From positions 1-52,434 of the forward strand of contig JALOCA010000023.1 of NCBI GenBank assembly GCA_023227965.1: a DNA stretch of 52,434 nucleotides, in the 5' to 3' direction. Source of the stretch: Lentimicrobiaceae bacterium. Its GTDB lineage: Bacteria > Bacteroidota > Bacteroidia > Bacteroidales > JALOCA01. Below the pieces are notes generated by a model, which saw nothing but the letters and a program-made list of their open reading frames with translations, did not search any database and was not told the DNA's origin. Shown here in pieces: positions 16,684 to 24,933 of this stretch. How positions within the stretch are numbered: position 1 is the stretch's first letter; each line of letters starts with the position of its first letter. Both the position numbers and the translations under genes were made by a program.

Positions 16684-18594
16684 ATGAAAAAACATTTATT
16701 CTTTTACATTTACATTTTATTGATTTCTCTCTCTCTTTCTGCTTTTTGTACAGTAGTTCCTGAAAAAAATAATCAGGGAATATATTACAGGGTATTAATC
16801 CCAACCGGGAAAATTAAAAATGAACTTCCCATTTTAAAACCTTTGCCGGAAAGCGATCCCCGTTTTGCAAAAGCCAGATATTTGTTTGAAAATACTTTTG
16901 TTAGTGAGTCAGTGGGTTTATATCAATTATTACAGCAATATCTTGTAAATAACGGGGAAAAGAAGGAAACAGAACCGGCTTACCTTCTTCTTTCAGGCAG
17001 GCAGGGCGGATTTCCGATGCTTGGCTTTTATCTTGAAGAAAATGGAAAGATTTCAGATAAAAGTAAAACCTGGTATGTGGATATGGTAAGTCTTGATAAA
17101 GATTTTGCAACATTGAATTCGATGACGCAAATTTATCCGCACGAAATGGGGCATATATTTTTCGGTTTGCTTATGCCAAAAGCGCAGGAAAACTATAATG
17201 CTTTTTCTGCCGACATTCATTATTTCAGTGTAACGACCAATTATCTTACTGCTTTTACCGAAGGTTTTGCTGAACATTTTGAAAACGCTTCACGCCTTTA
17301 TGAACAGAATAAAACAGTAAAGATCGGCATTGAAAAAGATGCCAAATTAATTTCGGAACGTTCACCCAAAAGAGTGAAGGGCTTGGATAAGGATTTTCGT
17401 TATTCGCTACGTTTGGGCTATTACCGTGCTGGATTGTTACTTTGGTATCAGCAATACGAAGATTATAAACGTTACCAGTGGGCAATGAATGCAGATGTGT
17501 TTCATCAGAATAAGGAATTGAATTCCGGAAATATAGAAAAAGACATGCTTTACCGCAACACAGGGCTTGGATATGATGAAACGAGGTTCCGCAATCCAGC
17601 ACAATTGGCTTCCAATGAAGGAGTGATCAATACATTCTTTACTCATTTGCTGCAAAGCGATTTAAAAAACAAATACCTTGCACCTGCCTTCTATGTTCCT
17701 TTTTTAGAAAATAATGATGCAATAGAACTTATCCCTCAAAAGGTTTTTTCACCTATGCAAAATTATTACTTGAAACTCTTTACCGTATTGCATCGCCAAA
17801 TGAATCATCCAACAGGTGACACATCTTTTTTGCAGCTATTCGCCGTGGCATGGGAACGACAGTTTCCGGAAGATAAAAAAACTATTGAAAAAGTTTATCA
17901 ACAGGTTTGCGGAAAAGCTTTTTCGGTTCAGCCTATGTCTGAAATATGGCTGATGAACGAAAAACACAAACATAATTGCCTTGTAATGGATCAATATGGT
18001 GGCAATATGACGCCGTTTTATACCTTTAACCTGAATACTGCCGAAGAAATAGATTTGTTAACTTTCTCAGGAATAACAAAAACAGAGGCTGCTGCAATTA
18101 TTGCTTTTCGCGAAAAATGCAAAGGCTTTACATCCACCAGCGATATAAAGCAAACCCCCGGAATTTCTTTAAATACAATAAAAACACTTACTCATGCATA
18201 TGAATTACTAAGTAAACCGCAAAAAGATGATGAAGACGGCGGACTAAACATCAGAAATATTTTTATTGCCAATGGAGGACATATCTTGTTGGTGGGTTTT
18301 CTTTATTTCATCATTTTCTGGATAATTTTCTTTCTGCTGTTTCTTCGGAGAAAGTATTCTATCCGCAAAATTATTCTTATTTCGATACAGAAATTCCTTA
18401 AATTTTACCTGTTATTGATTGCCGGACTGGTTTGTTTTATGTTTTCGGCAATGCCGATATGGTTGTTTCTTACTGCGCTGGCAATTATTCTTCTTACCGA
18501 CTGGCTAAAATCACGTAAAGAACCTGTAAAACTTTGCGAAATACTTTTTACTACTATTTTTATGGGCATCATGATTATTTATTCCTTAATTTAG
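16684..18594 (+). CDS. Exported gluzincin-like metallopeptidase fused to a helix-hairpin-helix domain and C-terminal membrane helices
   Basis: A 636 aa protein that I cannot assign to a named family. From the chosen ATG it begins with a signal peptide (KKHLFFYIYILLISLSLSAF). A zinc-protease pattern follows: HEMGH at 153-157, then about 35 residues later TEGFAEHFE with E193 or E197 as possible third ligand, as in peptidase MA-clan enzymes. Residues about 447-510 (FNLNTAEEIDLLTFSGI, then TKTEAAAIIAFREKCKGFTS) form a ComEA-like helix-hairpin-helix unit, usually DNA-binding. The end (about 535-636) has three or four membrane helices. It would be anchored with the protease outside the cytoplasm. 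ATG 16684 is preferred to 16627 because it starts at the signal peptide. Catalysis is inferred from the motif only. Confidence 0.6.
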   Translation: MKKHLFFYIYILLISLSLSAFCTVVPEKNNQGIYYRVLIPTGKIKNELPILKPLPESDPRFAKARYLFENTFVSESVGLYQLLQQYLVNNGEKKETEPAYLLLSGRQGGFPMLGFYLEENGKISDKSKTWYVDMVSLDKDFATLNSMTQIYPHEMGHIFFGLLMPKAQENYNAFSADIHYFSVTTNYLTAFTEGFAEHFENASRLYEQNKTVKIGIEKDAKLISERSPKRVKGLDKDFRYSLRLGYYRAGLLLWYQQYEDYKRYQWAMNADVFHQNKELNSGNIEKDMLYRNTGLGYDETRFRNPAQLASNEGVINTFFTHLLQSDLKNKYLAPAFYVPFLENNDAIELIPQKVFSPMQNYYLKLFTVLHRQMNHPTGDTSFLQLFAVAWERQFPEDKKTIEKVYQQVCGKAFSVQPMSEIWLMNEKHKHNCLVMDQYGGNMTPFYTFNLNTAEEIDLLTFSGITKTEAAAIIAFREKCKGFTSTSDIKQTPGISLNTIKTLTHAYELLSKPQKDDEDGGLNIRNIFIANGGHILLVGFLYFIIFWIIFFLLFLRRKYSIRKIILISIQKFLKFYLLLIAGLVCFMFSAMPIWLFLTALAIILLTDWLKSRKEPVKLCEILFTTIFMGIMIIYSLI

Positions 18595-18595
18595 C

Positions 18596-18712
18596 TTCGT
18601 TTTAAAAACCAAAACTTTTTGTTCTTTGTGTAATTCTTGGTGCTCTTTGTAATTATTTTTAAAACTTATTAAACCGCTAAGCACCTTTAGTTTGCACTAA
18701 GTACTTGAATTC
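18596..18712. repeat. Degenerate dispersed extragenic repeat (ctttgtg/accgctaag type)
   Basis: The stretch contains TTCTTTGTGTAATTCTTGG, GTGCTCTTTGTAATT and AAACCGCTAAGCACC. These are worn versions of a motif family also seen near 30325-30510 and 52016-52080. No coding potential was seen. Confidence 0.45.
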
Positions 18713-18753
18713 AGGAAGGGAAAAAATACTATTAACAAATAAAATAATTACTT

Positions 18754-19470
18754 ATGAAATCTTCAGAAATCATTCTTCATATTCGCAATTATTGCCGCGA
18801 AAATGCCGACCCGGCTATTGTATTGAAATACTCACGTTATTTTAAGGAAGGATATGATGCATACGGACTTACGCATGAAAAGACCTTAGCAGAAACAGAT
18901 TATATTTTTGAAAATAATAAACATTTAACACAGCAGGATATATTGCTTTTGGGAAAAGAATTGTTTGCTTCGGGCAAATATGAAGAAGGTTCTATTGCAA
19001 TGTTGCTTCTGATGAAATTTAAGAAACAGTTTTCTTCGCTTACGTTGGAAGGTGTGGGCGAATGGTTTAACGGAGGCATAAATAATTGGGGGCATACCGA
19101 TTTTATGTCGGGAGAAGTATTGGGAGAAATGCTGTTGAAAAAAGCGATCAATTATACCGATTTTTCCGGATGGATTACTTCCAAATACCGTTTTAAACGT
19201 CGTGCAGTGCCTGTTTCACTGATAAAACCTGTTAAAAATGGAATGGAAATACCCCTATTACTATCGTTTATCGAACCATTGATGATGGATAACGAGAGAG
19301 TGGTTCATCAGGGTGTAGGTTGGCTTTTGCGCGAAGCCTGGAAAAGAAATCCGAAACCAGTAGAAGATTTTTTACATAAATGGAAACATAGTGCCGCCCG
19401 CCTGATTTATCAATATGCAACTGAAAAAATGACTCCCGAAAAGAAACAGGAATTTAAAAGGCCAAAATAG
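18754..19470 (+). CDS. AlkD-like DNA alkylation repair protein
   Basis: This HEAT-like all-helical protein belongs to the DNA alkylation repair family, which in characterised members excises N3- and N7-alkylated purines. It is 238 aa. Family marks are the early EGYDAYGLTHEKTLAE, the central NGGINNWGHTDFMSGEVLG, WITSKYRFKRRAVPVSLI and QGVGWLLREAWKRNPKPVEDFL, which form the positively charged groove and catalytic region of AlkD. The C-terminal AARLIYQYATEKM completes the fold. It is monocistronic, with no evident strong promoter. It is a second alkylation-repair gene in this window besides the AAG-type glycosylase. Substrate range is not readable from sequence. Confidence 0.87.
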   Translation: MKSSEIILHIRNYCRENADPAIVLKYSRYFKEGYDAYGLTHEKTLAETDYIFENNKHLTQQDILLLGKELFASGKYEEGSIAMLLLMKFKKQFSSLTLEGVGEWFNGGINNWGHTDFMSGEVLGEMLLKKAINYTDFSGWITSKYRFKRRAVPVSLIKPVKNGMEIPLLLSFIEPLMMDNERVVHQGVGWLLREAWKRNPKPVEDFLHKWKHSAARLIYQYATEKMTPEKKQEFKRPK

Positions 19471-19539
19471 TTTTATTTTTTAGAAAGCTTGATTTCCAAT
19501 ATATTATAATTAATCCGTTTTATTCGCGTCTTAATTAAC

Positions 19540-19572
19540 TTGTGTCTTATAAAACATAAATCGTTAATTTTG
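19540..19572 (+). promoter_or_regulatory. Bacteroidota-type promoter for the DUF2721/CBS gene pair
   Basis: TTG (19540-19542), a 22-base spacer and TAATTTTG (19565-19572) match the -33/-7 pattern. The DUF2721 start codon follows 25 bases later. Confidence 0.65.
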
Positions 19573-19597
19573 CATTTGGATTAATTCATATAAAAAT

Positions 19598-20068
19598 ATG
19601 GAACTGACAATTGTAAATGTCATTCAGGCTATGCTTGCCCCTGGTATAATGATTTCCGCTTGCGGACTGTTGCTGCTCGGCATGAATAATAAATATTCCC
19701 TGGTGGTAAACCGCATCCGCCAGTTGGACGACGAAAAACGAAAACTTACTACCCATCCGAAAAACGAAAATTTGCATCCCGACGAGCAGCAACGGCTCGA
19801 AAACGTTACATTACAAATCAATCATTTTGCCCACAGAGTGATGCTGGTTAAAAATGCAGTGATTGCATATTCAGTTGCAGTGGCATTTTTTATTATATCT
19901 TCCTTACTGATTGGTTTGCAATTTAAACTCAGCGATGAATGGATTTCGCAACTTGCAATCTTTGCTTTTCTTGCCGGGATGATTTCGGTATTAATCGGTA
20001 TTTTGTTTGCAGCCCAGGAAATAAGAAAAGGGTACCAGATTGTTAAAATAGAAATCAGCAGCCTTTAA
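19598..20068 (+). CDS. DUF2721 family membrane protein
   Basis: A small inner-membrane protein of 156 aa. Helix 1 is at about 5-30 (VIQAMLAPGIMISACGLLLL). A cytosolic charged segment follows with the family-typical NRIRQLDDEKRKL, then helices at about 87-108 (VIAYSVAVAFFIISSLLIGL) and 116-140 (LAIFAFLAGMISVLIGILFA). The Ala-Pro-Gly-Ile in helix 1 and the R-x-R-x-L pattern after it fit DUF2721, whose function is unknown. It has a good promoter and is followed after 30 bases by the CBS-domain gene, so the two are likely cotranscribed. The association suggests a membrane protein with a nucleotide-sensing partner, which is inference. Confidence 0.82.
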   Translation: MELTIVNVIQAMLAPGIMISACGLLLLGMNNKYSLVVNRIRQLDDEKRKLTTHPKNENLHPDEQQRLENVTLQINHFAHRVMLVKNAVIAYSVAVAFFIISSLLIGLQFKLSDEWISQLAIFAFLAGMISVLIGILFAAQEIRKGYQIVKIEISSL

Positions 20069-20098
20069 TTTTTATCTTTGCTAAAATAACCACGACCT

Positions 20099-20815
20099 AT
20101 GCAGCCCGTTCCTAATTCCACATTATTTCTTGATGCATTTACAGAGATAGAACAGAAGCTAAAAGAAATATGTCGCGAACGGAGACATATTGCTTTCCTC
20201 GAATTGCTGCGAAGGGCGCAGGGATTCAATCGTATTGTAAGTAAATTTGCTCCCGATTTACGCGAGTTTGCCGAATTGCGAAATGCCATCACACATACAC
20301 GTCGCGAAAACTTTGTAATTGCCGAGCCCCACGACGAAGTAGTAAAACTGATCCGCCAAATCCGCGATTTGCTATACGATCCGCCACGGGTGAGTTTACT
20401 TGCTTCTCCAAAACCTTATTATGCCACTCCTGGTACATCTATCCGCGAAGTTTTGGAAACATTTGCTATTCGTGATTTTATTCGCTGTCCGGTTATTGAC
20501 AAAAACACCATCGTTTGCCTGCTTACCGCCAAAACACTTACCCGTTGGGTCGCTTCCAACTTCAACGATTTGGAATCATTGCGAAATGCACGCGTATCCG
20601 ATGTGATGCGCTTTTCCGAAAGGCAAGATTTTGCCATTGCTGGCAGAGAGACAGATTTGTTTGAAGTGCTCGATTTGTTTAAAAGGGCTTTACGTACAGG
20701 TATGCATCTGCAGGCTGTTATTATCACCGCCAACGGTAAACCCGACGGTACACTGCTCGGAATAATCACCCCCAGCGATTTACCGCGGATAGTTGAAATT
20801 ACTGCGGGAAAATAA
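20099..20815 (+). CDS. CBS-pair protein with an N-terminal HEPN-like helical domain
   Basis: A 238 aa soluble protein. Residues 1-95 are all-helical and contain FAELRNAITHTRRE, an R-x4-H motif (R61 to H66) as seen in HEPN domains. Residues about 108-238 form a CBS pair: TSIREVLETFAIRDFIRCPVI and VSDVMRFSERQDFAIAG with LLGIITPSDLPRIVEI. CBS pairs usually bind adenine nucleotides and gate a partner domain. A HEPN-type domain may be an RNase or only an RNA- or protein-binding helical bundle, and many HEPN-like proteins with LRNxxxH are not toxins. It lies 30 bases after the DUF2721 gene under the same promoter. The HEPN assignment rests on one motif and helical character. Confidence 0.65.
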   Translation: MQPVPNSTLFLDAFTEIEQKLKEICRERRHIAFLELLRRAQGFNRIVSKFAPDLREFAELRNAITHTRRENFVIAEPHDEVVKLIRQIRDLLYDPPRVSLLASPKPYYATPGTSIREVLETFAIRDFIRCPVIDKNTIVCLLTAKTLTRWVASNFNDLESLRNARVSDVMRFSERQDFAIAGRETDLFEVLDLFKRALRTGMHLQAVIITANGKPDGTLLGIITPSDLPRIVEITAGK

Positions 20816-20910
20816 AACTATTGACCTTTGAATAATTTTAACAGAAACTCACTAACAAACTTTATCAGGAGTAAGATGATGAACTTTTTACTCCGTTCTA
20901 TTGATTTATC

Positions 20911-21951
20911 TTACTTGTTTGCAATCAACAAATCCACAATCTTGTCGAGCAAACCCACATTAGCAGTAACAAAAGTTTTTCCGGCTTCTTCCAATGCGTG
21001 CATATTTTCCGATGTCGCCAGGTCCATTTGGCTACTTGCTGTGCCTACGGTAGGTTCCAGTCGGTAATAGTCGGCTTGATCTGGTGGTTTAATGGTATCA
21101 AACATCTGATTCAACTCGTAATGTACTGTTTCTGCATTGCTCGACATCAAAATATTGATGATTGGTAGTGCCCAATAGGCAGCACCCCATTTTTTTACCT
21201 TATTATAATTATAAGGGTCGCTGTGAGTGCCTGTACCAATAGATATCATTATCATGTTTTTTGCATTGGGATAATCCGGCTTATCAGGGCGGTTAAATAT
21301 TTTGCTGAACTCTGTAGTTCTAGCTTCAGCGTATGCACACATTGCAGGATTGTTGGCAAATACACCACCATCAATCATATAGAGTGGCGCTCCAAACAAT
21401 GATTCTATTTTAACAGGTTTAAAATAAGTAGGTGCTGCCGAGGTGGAGCGAGCAATATCGCGCATATGGTAATTGAATATGTCGCTTTTTATGGTATCTG
21501 TTTTATTGAAAAAAACAGTTTTGCGTTGAACGATGTCGTAGGCAGTAACCAGGCAGGGTTTAAGAGCATCTTTCAACATAACATTTTTAAGATAAGATTT
21601 CAGAATACGTTCAATGTTAATTACCGGGTATTTTGCACCTAGCAGCCCAAATAAAGTACGTAATTTATACCACCAAGATCTGCTGAAAATTATACCACCA
21701 TTTTTCAGATAAAGATCAACGGCTTCAGAAGCAGTAAACAAGGGTCTGCCATCTGCACTGGGAGTAATATACATACAGGTAAGAATGCCACCCGTGCTGG
21801 TTCCTGCAAGCAGGTCGAAATAATCGCAAAGGCGAGCCTGTGCACCTTCTTTTTCCTGGAGCTTCTGTTCCAGGTAGGCTAAGATGACACCTGGAAGTAT
21901 CCCCCGGATACCTCCACCGTCAATAGATAGGATGGTGATTTTTTTTGACAT
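20911..21951 (-). CDS. Cytosolic patatin-like phospholipase
   Basis: A lipid acyl hydrolase of 346 aa. The oxyanion loop DGGGIRG is at residues 11-17 and the nucleophile elbow GTSTGG has S52. The aspartate of the Ser-Asp dyad is D194 in DGGVFANNPAM. All catalytic motifs are intact and there is no signal peptide, so it acts in the cytosol or on the inner membrane face. It resembles the plant-patatin branch (GIRGILPGVILAYLE), which also includes effector phospholipases of some defence systems, but no nucleotide cyclase or other defence partner is present. It is the last gene of a three-gene minus-strand run; 49 bases separate it from the gene before it. Confidence 0.9.
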   Translation of the reverse strand: MSKKITILSIDGGGIRGILPGVILAYLEQKLQEKEGAQARLCDYFDLLAGTSTGGILTCMYITPSADGRPLFTASEAVDLYLKNGGIIFSRSWWYKLRTLFGLLGAKYPVINIERILKSYLKNVMLKDALKPCLVTAYDIVQRKTVFFNKTDTIKSDIFNYHMRDIARSTSAAPTYFKPVKIESLFGAPLYMIDGGVFANNPAMCAYAEARTTEFSKIFNRPDKPDYPNAKNMIMISIGTGTHSDPYNYNKVKKWGAAYWALPIINILMSSNAETVHYELNQMFDTIKPPDQADYYRLEPTVGTASSQMDLATSENMHALEEAGKTFVTANVGLLDKIVDLLIANK

Positions 21952-22000
21952 GGTTGAAAATATTTGAATGGTTAAAAAAAGATGTTAAATAAACAATTGG

Positions 22001-23950
22001 CTATAGTTTTTTTGTAAAAAAATAAGAATAACCAATTTGCAATTGCATAAAGTTATCGCTGGTATAATAACTCCTGTTTAGTTCAGCTCGAAAATAAAAT
22101 TCATTAGTATCATTTGGCCGAAAGTAGCCTAACAAATAAGGAGAATAAAATGATAAATATCTTTTACCGTTTTCCTGTATAATTTTATTTTCATTTGCCC
22201 ATATTCTAAAATTTTGAATTTTAAAACCATATGAAAGTCCCCATCTGCTATCCGGCATAAAATTGACTCTCAGCTCAAAGAAATGATTAAATGAATTGTA
22301 ATTTGTAATTACGTTTTCATACGTTGAATCGTTGGTTCTATTTTTATTTTCAAATCCCGTTCTGTATATAAAAATTCCATAATTAAATTCGAAATGAGCT
22401 TTAAATCGTGGAATAACAATATCTATAACGTTTAATGTAGTTCCAATAGATCTGTTTGCATACTTATAAATATCTAATGTATTAATATTATTTGCAGTAT
22501 CCCATAATAAAGCTAAATTTTTATTATCATTATCCAATTTGGAGAATAGCAATTTGGGTTCAGTATACCTAAGAAGGCTTATCCAACTACTATAATTACA
22601 ATTTAAAAAGATAGGTTTAGATATTTCAGTTTGAATCAGTCCATTCGGTTCACTTTTGCTAAATCCAACAAAATCGCTGAAAACCTTAATTTTTATCAAT
22701 TTTGAAGTAGGCTCTTTAAAAAAAACAGTTTCAATAGTGTCTGATTCTTCCTGTTTAAAATTTATTGAATATACTCCATCTGCCGGACTATAGTCCATTG
22801 ATTTATAACCTAAATTTGGAACATAATTCATGAATTCGGATAAATCAAACAGGTATATTTTAGCATCTTTTTTGGAATTTACATTGTATAATGGACTTTT
22901 ATAAAGTTTAGAATAATTTCTTTTTGTTGAAAATGGAATTGTATATGTATTTGTAAAATCAATCGGGCACCCATTAATATTCCCGGAAATATAAATATTA
23001 GAAAGTGAGCCATCACTAACCTCTAATTGTAAATATTTAATTTTATATTTTATGGAGTGGCATGATTTATTATATTTTAAGATTTCTTTTTGATCTCTCC
23101 GCGGACGTAAAAAACTTCTGCCTAATTTATAATATTTTATACTATTTACATTTTCCTTTTTATATTTTTTTTCAAAATGAGATGTATTAAATCTTTGGCA
23201 ATATTTATTTGCAAGCCTATCAAATGTATTGTTTTTATCAAGATATAAATCTGTAACATCATATACAGATACATTTTTATAAGCATATAGGATTCCTGAT
23301 TTTATAATTTCATCATTTTTTAACATACTATAATTAAATAGAATATTAATCCAAAGTTTACTAATATCATCATCATTTACACTTATACCAAGTTCTTTTA
23401 TGTGTGATTTAAATAATTCTCTGAAAAGAATACCATCTTGATCTATGGTATTCATTTCAAATGAAATTTCATTTTTTTCTATACTAAAATAACTTAAATA
23501 ATAGTTTATTTGTTTTTTTAATTCTATTATTAATCCAATATCAGGTAAGGGGTTAATAGTATCTTTCACCTTTTTAAGTGAGTCATATATAGATTTATAT
23601 TGAGATTCTATATCTTTATTTTGCTTTTTAATTGCATCAATTACGAATCCGACATATTTATAAATTTCCAAATTAACTTCATATTCTTTATTACTATTAA
23701 TTTCATTTAATAATTTTGTAATTGAATCTGAAATTTTGTTTGATTTATCTATTTTATCTTCTTCTCCTTTTTTTATTGTAAATAAACATACTGGGTTATT
23801 ATTCCCATTTTTATAATTTGTAAAATACTTAGCCTTTATTTCATAGCTATTTGAATCTTTATCTTTAAAGCTACTTTTAAAGAAATATTCCTGAGCAAAA
23901 GAATGAATTACACATATCCATAATGCTGTAAATAAGTATATCTTTTTCAT
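22001..23950 (-). CDS. Secreted protein with probable C-terminal outer-membrane beta-barrel, unknown family
   Basis: A 649 aa protein that I do not recognise. The start is a clear signal peptide (KKIYLFTALWICVIHSFAQ, likely cleavage before E). Residues about 50-170 are lysine-rich and helical, with coiled-coil-like stretches. The middle contains beta-rich segments. From about 510 to the end there are alternating aromatic/polar strands such as HFEFNYGIFIYRTGF, FFELRVNFMPDSRWGLSYGF and FMQLQIGYSYFF, as expected for an outer-membrane barrel. The coding sequence is visibly more AT-rich than its neighbours and full of Asn, Lys and Ile, which may indicate transfer or weak constraint. It sits between the patatin gene (49-base gap) and the membrane-protein gene (62-base gap) in the same direction. 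Confidence 0.6.
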   Translation of the reverse strand: MKKIYLFTALWICVIHSFAQEYFFKSSFKDKDSNSYEIKAKYFTNYKNGNNNPVCLFTIKKGEEDKIDKSNKISDSITKLLNEINSNKEYEVNLEIYKYVGFVIDAIKKQNKDIESQYKSIYDSLKKVKDTINPLPDIGLIIELKKQINYYLSYFSIEKNEISFEMNTIDQDGILFRELFKSHIKELGISVNDDDISKLWINILFNYSMLKNDEIIKSGILYAYKNVSVYDVTDLYLDKNNTFDRLANKYCQRFNTSHFEKKYKKENVNSIKYYKLGRSFLRPRRDQKEILKYNKSCHSIKYKIKYLQLEVSDGSLSNIYISGNINGCPIDFTNTYTIPFSTKRNYSKLYKSPLYNVNSKKDAKIYLFDLSEFMNYVPNLGYKSMDYSPADGVYSINFKQEESDTIETVFFKEPTSKLIKIKVFSDFVGFSKSEPNGLIQTEISKPIFLNCNYSSWISLLRYTEPKLLFSKLDNDNKNLALLWDTANNINTLDIYKYANRSIGTTLNVIDIVIPRFKAHFEFNYGIFIYRTGFENKNRTNDSTYENVITNYNSFNHFFELRVNFMPDSRWGLSYGFKIQNFRIWANENKIIQENGKRYLSFYSPYLLGYFRPNDTNEFYFRAELNRSYYTSDNFMQLQIGYSYFFTKKL

Positions 23951-24012
23951 AAGTTTTTTAAATAAAATATTGTCTATTTTTTTAACCTTTCAACTTCCGT
24001 TTTAAAATATTT

Positions 24013-24933
24013 TCAAGCTTTTTTCCTTAACGGGCTTGCTTTTTGCAATAAATCATACCAGAACGGAGCACCGAGTGTTACTGCAAAAGCAGTAAGAATA
24101 ATTCCGGCAATTTTCAATCCCCATGCGACAATAATTTCAAGATATGAGCCTTTGGGGCAAAGTGTATTGTCGTTGTACCAACCCACAGGAATAGGAAGTT
24201 TTTGCAATTCCTTTTTTATTTCTTTCATTTCGCCCAAAAGAGGTTTGCGTGCTTTCTTCGTCGTACTGTCATTTTCGATTGGCTGTGCGTTCATTAATTC
24301 CTTATGTTGTTCGGCAACTATGGGAGCCATAATGCTTATCATTTCTGCATTTTGAGTAGCAATGTTTTTGTTTTGCCACAATTGTTCTGTAATTCTGATG
24401 GTATCAATGTTTCCTACAATGGCAATCGCTATTGCAACAGAGAAAGAACATTTTTTTGCGTAAGAAGAAAACCAGCCTTTTACCCTGTCCATCGAATTGT
24501 TAAAAATAGATTCTATTTCGGCTAAAAGCTCTTCCGTTTTTATTCCTGGATAAGCAATCAGTATAGAAAGAATAGAATAAAGTTCCCCTTTGTTTTCCTT
24601 CTGGTTAATGATTTTTGAAAGAGTTTCAATGTCAGTTTTTCCCTTTCCAATCACACTGAGTAACGCCAATGCAAAATTTTTGGCAGGTATGGTGCTGGGA
24701 AATGTTTTCGGACTTTTTTTCAACGAAGTGATAAAAGGAGATTGCAACACTTTGGGCGCAATTTCTGCCCATTCTTCATCGAAAAAAAGGTTTTCCATCG
24801 CCTTTTTAAGTTTTATTGCCTTTTTGTGTAAAAATGAAAACCCCATTTCATTAACACCGGTAATAATCATAGCCAACAGAAAATAAACAAAAATTAGTGT
24901 GATGGCTATGTCGAGAATTTGTGAATTGAACAT
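24013..24933 (-). CDS. Conserved inner-membrane protein of unnamed family
   Basis: A 306 aa protein with an N-terminal membrane helix (about 6-28, LDIAITLIFVYFLLAMIITG). A soluble helical part follows with TIPAKNFALALLSVI near 80-95, then MDRVKGWFSSYAKK near 148-161. A second hydrophobic helix (VAIAIAIVGNIDTIRI) and a final helix with KIAGIILTAFAVTLGAPFWY and DLLQKAS complete it. From memory, this order of motifs (NEW/NEM after the first helix, DRVxGW, NIDTIRI, LGAPFWYDLL) recurs in an uncharacterised bacterial family; I could not check this. It is the first gene of the minus-strand set with the secreted protein and the patatin. No enzymatic motif was seen. Confidence 0.6.
   Translation of the reverse strand: MFNSQILDIAITLIFVYFLLAMIITGVNEMGFSFLHKKAIKLKKAMENLFFDEEWAEIAPKVLQSPFITSLKKSPKTFPSTIPAKNFALALLSVIGKGKTDIETLSKIINQKENKGELYSILSILIAYPGIKTEELLAEIESIFNNSMDRVKGWFSSYAKKCSFSVAIAIAIVGNIDTIRITEQLWQNKNIATQNAEMISIMAPIVAEQHKELMNAQPIENDSTTKKARKPLLGEMKEIKKELQKLPIPVGWYNDNTLCPKGSYLEIIVAWGLKIAGIILTAFAVTLGAPFWYDLLQKASPLRKKA

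Noticed and set aside
20099..20815. HEPN-CBS protein as a toxin of a toxin-antitoxin pair
   Set aside because: No partner with nucleotidyltransferase or antitoxin features is adjacent; the neighbour is a DUF2721 membrane protein. Rx4H alone is weak evidence.
20911..21951. Patatin as a CBASS CapV-type defence effector
   Set aside because: No CD-NTase, HORMA, TRIP13 or other CBASS gene is in the window; a patatin alone does not support the call.
20911..23950. Patatin plus barrel protein as a split type Vd autotransporter
   Set aside because: The patatin lacks a signal peptide, and the barrel-like protein shows no POTRA domain or 16-stranded Omp85 pattern.
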